A stretch of DNA of 64,000 nucleotides, taken from contig JAFLBQ010000008.1 in assembly GCA_017303805.1 (NCBI GenBank), forward strand, positions 212,602-276,601, in the 5' to 3' direction. Below, in pieces: positions 60,116-64,000 of this stretch; positions within the stretch are counted from its first letter, which is position 1, and the number at the start of each line of letters is the position of its first letter. This stretch comes from Cytophagales bacterium. GTDB taxonomy: Bacteria; Bacteroidota; Bacteroidia; Cytophagales; Cyclobacteriaceae. The notes beneath the pieces are model-generated. The model made no database searches. It saw only the letters and a program-made list of their open reading frames with translations, and was not told the origin of the DNA. The translations under genes were made by a program, and so were the position numbers.

Positions 60116-60979
60116 ATGGCTGGCATGTTGCCCCCCACTACCTTTAAAGGAAAAACTATAATTGTTACCGGAGGTGGCACCGGCCTTGGCAAGTCCATCA
60201 GCAAGTACCTGCTGCAATTGGGAGCACAGGTGGTAATAACCAGTCGCAAAAAAGAGGTATTGGAAAAATCATCCACCGAGCTGCATACGGAAACCGGTGG
60301 TACCGTTTTAGCAGTGCCTTGCGATATTAGAAAGTACAATGAAATCGAAAACCTGATAGACCAAACTGAGAAAAAATTTGGTACCATACATGGAGTATTA
60401 AATAATGCAGCCGGTAATTTTATAAGCCCAACCGAGCGACTGTCGCACAGAGCCTTTGATATTGTAGTGGACATTGTTCTGAAAGGAACGTACTACATGA
60501 CCCTGGCCATCGGAAAAAACTGGATTGCAAAAAAACAACCGGGTATATTTTTGAACATAGTAACTACGTATGCGTGGACGGGTTCGGGCTACGTGGTACC
60601 TTCAGCCTGCGGCAAAGCAGGCGTGCTTGCGCTTACGCGATCGCTTGCAGTTGAATGGGCTAAGTACAACATTCGCAGCAACGCAATTGCTCCGGGTCCC
60701 TTTCCTACCGAGGGTGCCTGGAGCCGGCTTTTGCCAGGCGAACTGGTTAACCAATTCAATCCGGCCCAACGCGTGCCGCTTAAACGTGTTGGCGAACATC
60801 AGGAGCTCGCTAATCTGGCAGCCTATTTATTGTCGGATTACGCAGCGTATATCAATGGCGAAGTTATAACCATTGATGGCGGTGAATGGCTACGTAACGG
60901 TGGCGAGTTCAGTCACCTGGAAGAAATTCCGGAAACTACTTGGGATGAATTAGAAAAATCGAGAGGGAAATCTAGTTAA
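60116..60979 (+). CDS. 2,4-dienoyl-CoA reductase (SDR family)
   Basis: The 287-residue protein is an SDR with the NADPH motif TGGGTGLGKSI and NNAAGNF. It follows the DECR1-type dienoyl-CoA reductases closely: VPSACGKAGVLALTRSLAVEWAKY, PGPFPTEGAWSRL, RVGEHQELANLAAYLLSDYA and ITIDGGEWLRNGGEF. The Tyr of the standard YxxxK is replaced (SACGK), as in DECR, where another Tyr serves. It reduces dienoyl-CoA during beta-oxidation of polyunsaturated fatty acids. It overlaps the 807-residue lipoprotein gene by eight bases, tail to tail. Confidence 0.92.
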   Translation: MAGMLPPTTFKGKTIIVTGGGTGLGKSISKYLLQLGAQVVITSRKKEVLEKSSTELHTETGGTVLAVPCDIRKYNEIENLIDQTEKKFGTIHGVLNNAAGNFISPTERLSHRAFDIVVDIVLKGTYYMTLAIGKNWIAKKQPGIFLNIVTTYAWTGSGYVVPSACGKAGVLALTRSLAVEWAKYNIRSNAIAPGPFPTEGAWSRLLPGELVNQFNPAQRVPLKRVGEHQELANLAAYLLSDYAAYINGEVITIDGGEWLRNGGEFSHLEEIPETTWDELEKSRGKSS

Positions 60980-63395
60980 GAGGTGTTACACTAACTTGAT
61001 TTTCATAGATCGTAAAAATGGTAGCCTTTTTTGATTTCGAATCAATATTGAATACCGGGTAAAGGGTTGTCTCCAGTGGTTTGCCCAACATCACGCTGCC
61101 CTTCTTATCATACACGTAGCTCAGATTTTGTTCCACGTCAAAAAAGCAATAATAGGGTTCATCCCCAACCATAATCGCACCGGGTATTATTCGTTGCGAT
61201 CCGGGGTTCTCGCGCTCAAAAATCAATTGATTGGTTTTATTAAATACAGCCAACTTATCGGCATCAATTCTTACAACAAAAAACTCAGATTTTCCCGCCA
61301 AGGTGGCTACCAAAAAAAATACCGATTGTTTTCCACGAACCAGGTTTTCACTTACTCTTTTTCCATCCAATCCAATTTTATGAACTTCGCCAGTAGGGGT
61401 GGTAAAATAAATGAAGGAGGTGGCCAGGCTATTCCCCACGTACAGATAATAGTCTCCGGAAATATTTTTTGCAGCCTGAAGCGGGAAACCATTTTCGTAA
61501 TCACCCTTTCTGTTCAAAAGATGAATTTGGCCATCAGTTGTTAACGTCACAAAGTAATCTTTACCACCAATCCGATAATGCCGGGGCGAAAACAAAAGCG
61601 TAGCCGGAAGCTTTTTGGGTGACCAACCTTCCAAAGGTTTCATCGCTTTGTCGAATAAATAAATATCCCCATCAACTCCGCCAAATAAGAAACGGTAATT
61701 TTTGCTCTTATCATAATCAACCACTTCAGAAAATCGAAATTTCAGATTTGGTTTAACCGGAAACCCCTGAACATCTCTACCCAACCGATCGATCAAGTAA
61801 GTATAAGATGCAGTGGTGATTAAATACTGTAGCTTACCATTTCTAAAATAATCTACCTGCTGTACTTGTACAACTTTTTCAGGTAGTGCATACATCCATT
61901 GCACACCTTCCTTCATCGAAAAAAGGAATAACTTAAAAGTGGAATCCTGTAAAAGTAATTCCCCGGAACCATCCACGTGATTTTTAACATTAACTACACT
62001 GGCAGGCGAGCTACTCAATTGAAATGATTTTCTGGAAGTTACCGTTTTGGAAGGTTTCTCTTTAGCACCCAGTACAAAATTGGCATTCGTATAAAAATGA
62101 TTATCCAGCGAATTAAATTGAATACTTCCCCACTGTGTAGCGCTTAGACCCATGGAATCCAATAGAGGTTTCCAATCAGCTGTACCTTCACCAAATAACG
62201 TGCGCGGGGTAAAAAAGAAAGATACGTTACCTTCTTGCAAACTACTTTCAAAAAAATTCTGAAAGCTTACCGATCTGCCCCACGTTTCATCTGCTTCAAT
62301 GGCATCAATCAGGTTTCTGAGTTCACTGGCTTCTTCCGCCACAAAAATATATTTATCCTTTTGCATGAAGTAAACATACTCACCCCTCGGCAAGAGGGCT
62401 TCCATCAAGTTTAGGGCTCTGCCGGGCATCTTAAGAATGTCATACCCGGAATAACTTTCTACATACTCCGAATTTCTGATTGCGCTATTTTGCTTTAGTT
62501 TTAGGATAATCACATACCTATCCTGCTCCAACATGCAAACACCAATTTCTTCACTTTGCATCCGAAGGGAGTCAGCCGGATCTTCCGAAAAAAAAGTACG
62601 ACTATTTGATATACCAAAATGAACAAATGCTTGCGTATTCCCAGGAACATACTGCACTGCTTCAATCTTTACAGGAGTCTGGTTCTGAAATCTGTATAAA
62701 CCCCACTGCTTACCTACCGTATCAAGAGTAAAACCACTTAGCGAAATCCGTTCATTGCTCATACTTATGTCAAGCACTGCTGACACGGCAAGATCTTTTA
62801 GCACGGGGATTTTATTCAACATAGCAAACAAGGGTATTTTTGTCTGACTCAGTTGCTTGTAGTTAACCCAAAGATTTCCGGCATCTGATTTTATTGTAAC
62901 AAACTCAAATAATCGGGGGTTTCTAACTCTGTAATTAGGCGATGGTGTTGCATTGTAAACGCGTATTGCATTCTCTATCAAAATGGGTGACTGGCTAAAA
63001 ACTAAATAGCCTTCCACATACGCAAAACCCAGATCAACCGCTCCCTCCTTTTTTCTCTCATAAATTGCTATTCCACCCAATTGCCTGGCTGTGCTTTTTG
63101 TGCGACTCACTAAATTTTCAAAATCCTCATTGGAGATTTTTGAAATATAAAGTGTGCTATAGCTGCTTTTGTTTACTGATTGAACACATGCCGCAAGTTG
63201 CGTGGGTAATTTTTTTTGATACAATTCAACTACTAACTTATTCATCAGCAGCAAACGTTGCCCCGACTCAAACACCATAACGGTAGTTGGGTCAACAAAA
63301 CTCCAAAAAGAAACTTCGGAGGGCTTCTTACAAGAGGATACTAATCCACCAACAGCAACACAAAAAATTAAAGAGGTTGTTAATCTAAACTTCAC
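60972..63395 (-). CDS. Unknown 807-residue lipoprotein with propeller-like C-terminal half
   Basis: The start is GTG at 63395; the ATG just upstream is out of frame. A lipoprotein signal (KFRLTTSLIFCVAVGGLVSSC) is followed by an N-terminal half (about 25-450) of alternating alpha and beta that is not recognised. The C-terminal half (about 490-800) has repeated short strands such as TTASYTYLIDRLGRDVQGFP, GGVDGDIYLFDKAMKPLEGW, TTDGQIHLLNRKGDYENGFP and TPTGEVHKIGLDGKRV, which read like propeller blades (PQQ- or FG-GAP-like). The protein probably faces the periplasm. It has an exact -7 element eight bases upstream. Confidence 0.82.
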   Translation of the reverse strand: MKFRLTTSLIFCVAVGGLVSSCKKPSEVSFWSFVDPTTVMVFESGQRLLLMNKLVVELYQKKLPTQLAACVQSVNKSSYSTLYISKISNEDFENLVSRTKSTARQLGGIAIYERKKEGAVDLGFAYVEGYLVFSQSPILIENAIRVYNATPSPNYRVRNPRLFEFVTIKSDAGNLWVNYKQLSQTKIPLFAMLNKIPVLKDLAVSAVLDISMSNERISLSGFTLDTVGKQWGLYRFQNQTPVKIEAVQYVPGNTQAFVHFGISNSRTFFSEDPADSLRMQSEEIGVCMLEQDRYVIILKLKQNSAIRNSEYVESYSGYDILKMPGRALNLMEALLPRGEYVYFMQKDKYIFVAEEASELRNLIDAIEADETWGRSVSFQNFFESSLQEGNVSFFFTPRTLFGEGTADWKPLLDSMGLSATQWGSIQFNSLDNHFYTNANFVLGAKEKPSKTVTSRKSFQLSSSPASVVNVKNHVDGSGELLLQDSTFKLFLFSMKEGVQWMYALPEKVVQVQQVDYFRNGKLQYLITTASYTYLIDRLGRDVQGFPVKPNLKFRFSEVVDYDKSKNYRFLFGGVDGDIYLFDKAMKPLEGWSPKKLPATLLFSPRHYRIGGKDYFVTLTTDGQIHLLNRKGDYENGFPLQAAKNISGDYYLYVGNSLATSFIYFTTPTGEVHKIGLDGKRVSENLVRGKQSVFFLVATLAGKSEFFVVRIDADKLAVFNKTNQLIFERENPGSQRIIPGAIMVGDEPYYCFFDVEQNLSYVYDKKGSVMLGKPLETTLYPVFNIDSKSKKATIFTIYENQVSVTPLN

Positions 63396-63402
63396 AGCAT
63401 TT

Positions 63403-63410
63403 CAAAACTA
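63403..63410 (-). promoter_or_regulatory. Predicted -7 promoter element for the 807-residue lipoprotein
   Basis: TAGTTTTG on the minus strand matches TAnnTTTG exactly and lies seven bases before the GTG start. A TTG (63435-63433) lies 22 bases upstream. The spacing implies an almost leaderless transcript. Confidence 0.45.
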
Positions 63411-63470
63411 CAAATTCAGCCCGAAATAATTACAACACCCGTTACCTGTCTCAAAAACTCCATTTTACTA

Positions 63471-63509
63471 AAAGCAAAAAGCCCGAACAATTTTGGTTGT
63501 ACGGGCTTT
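63471..63509 (-). terminator. Rho-independent terminator of the rRNA operon
   Basis: Read on the minus strand, AAAGCCCGTACAA and TTGTTCGGGCTTT pair with one internal mismatch around a short loop, followed by TTTTGCTTTT. It lies just past the 5S rRNA 3' end and so closes the ribosomal operon. Confidence 0.85.
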
Positions 63510-63518
63510 GTTAAAAAT

Positions 63519-63628
63519 AGGCAACGACTTACTCTCCCGGGTTTTACCCTAGTACCATCAGCGCGGGTGGTCTTAACTGCTCTGTTCGGAATGGGAAGAG
63601 GTGATCCCCACCGCTATAGTCACCTTAA
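63519..63628 (-). rRNA. rrf: 5S ribosomal RNA
   Basis: The minus strand reads GGTGACTATAGCGGTGGGGA, then CACCTCTTCCCATTCCGAAC, AGAGCAGTTAAG, and GATGGTACTAGGG near the 3' end, finishing GTCGTTGCC. These are 5S hallmarks, with GGTGACT and AGTCGTTGCC forming the terminal stem. Length is about 110 bases; the exact ends are uncertain by a few bases. It follows the 23S gene by about 150 bases. Confidence 0.93.
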
Positions 63629-63637
63629 TGTCTTAAA

Positions 63638-63702
63638 TGAGTCTTGCGTTTTTAGTAGTAAGTCCTCAGCACTAAGGACTATTTACTATCGACTATAGAC
63701 TC
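63638..63702. repeat. Palindromic spacer element between 23S and 5S rRNA
   Basis: GAGTCT (63639-63644) pairs with AGACTC (63697-63702), and inside, AGTCCT (63661-63666) pairs with AGGACT (63675-63680). The region uses the words AGTCC, GACTATAGACT and TTACTA, like the palindrome at 35461-35532. It may be folded during rRNA processing. Confidence 0.55.
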
Positions 63703-63779
63703 TTCAATATCGTTGACATGATTGATGAAAGAGTATGTATCTTCTAAAGTAAAAGTATGCGAGCACATGGGTGTGCTTG

Positions 63780-64000
63780 TTCTGAAGCGAACGGGTAATT
63801 AGTACTGCTCAGCTTTGCCATCTCTGACTTTACACCTGCAGCCTATCAACGTCATCATCTCTGACGTCCCTTTATGGAAGTCTCATCTCGAGGTGGGTTT
63901 CGCGCTTAGATGCTTTCAGCGCTTATCCCGTCCCAACATAGCTACCCGGCAGTGCCGCTGACACGACAACCGGTACACCAGCGGTTAGTCCAACCCGGTC
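63780..64000 (-). rRNA. rrl: 23S ribosomal RNA, 3' end (continues past the window)
   Basis: The minus strand gives the conserved 3' region: GGACTAACCGCTGGTGTACC, GTTGTCGTGTCAGCGGCACT, GGGACGGGATAAGCGCTGAA, GCATCTAAGCGCGAAACCCA and AGTACTAATTACCCG. This is domain VI of 23S rRNA. The 3' end is placed at about 63780 by comparison with the usual distance after the ACTAAT element; it could differ by about 10 bases. Confidence 0.93.

Overview
The window looks like a chromosomal segment of a Bacteroidota bacterium, most likely of the order Cytophagales. The grounds are a hybrid two-component system controlling glycanases, a type IX secretion (T9SS) type-B sorting domain, DUF1987/SiaC, MlaD and LptD genes, and promoters of the Bacteroidota form TTTG-N19-TAnnTTTG. 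Shine-Dalgarno sequences are rare, and GTG or TTG starts appear in several genes. Coding density is very high. The longest stretch without a gene is under 200 bases, apart from the rRNA spacer, so no large intergenic region is left unexplained.

Layout. 1-8.3 kb is a galactan/arabinogalactan degradation locus: a partial SMP-30 lactonase, a clan GH-A glycosidase and a GH53 endo-galactanase on the minus strand, divergent from a 1357-residue hybrid two-component sensor. 9.1-17.3 kb holds mostly plus-strand housekeeping genes: bestrophin with beta-carbonic anhydrase, a SerC-like aminotransferase, MarC, RNase HI, a BASS transporter, an acyltransferase, a minus-strand saccharopine dehydrogenase, cytidine deaminase and SiaC. 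17.4-22.6 kb carries a large ABCG-like transporter, two unknown exported proteins and an esterase. 22.6-32.8 kb carries a SirB1-like protein, an acyl-CoA carboxylase beta subunit, MlaD and an amidase, facing LptD, then LysS and proline dehydrogenase. 32.9-46.9 kb has aroB and aroA (shikimate pathway), an M42 peptidase, a VanX-type dipeptidase, penicillin acylase, a class V PLP enzyme, PaaN, CinA and a 2-oxoacid dehydrogenase E2.

46.9-53.9 kb is the most distinctive region. Three co-directional genes encode a T9SS type-B cargo protein and two giant repeat proteins. One of the giants ends in an S74 intramolecular chaperone like those of phage tail spikes. The two giants share long DNA tracts with no mismatches and end in unrelated C-terminal modules. 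54.1-63.4 kb holds a trans-sulfuration enzyme, a small basic secreted protein, a TPR histidine kinase, an MFS transporter, an OmpA-like lipoprotein, a 2,4-dienoyl-CoA reductase and an unknown 807-residue lipoprotein. The right edge contains 5S rRNA and the 3' end of 23S rRNA on the minus strand.

A second theme is a set of imperfect palindromes made of short repeated words. They lie between genes at 31.55, 32.81, 35.46, 37.35, 41.58 and 63.64 kb. In two places they run into the 3' end of a coding sequence. Many convergent gene pairs without such a palindrome overlap by 4-10 bases.
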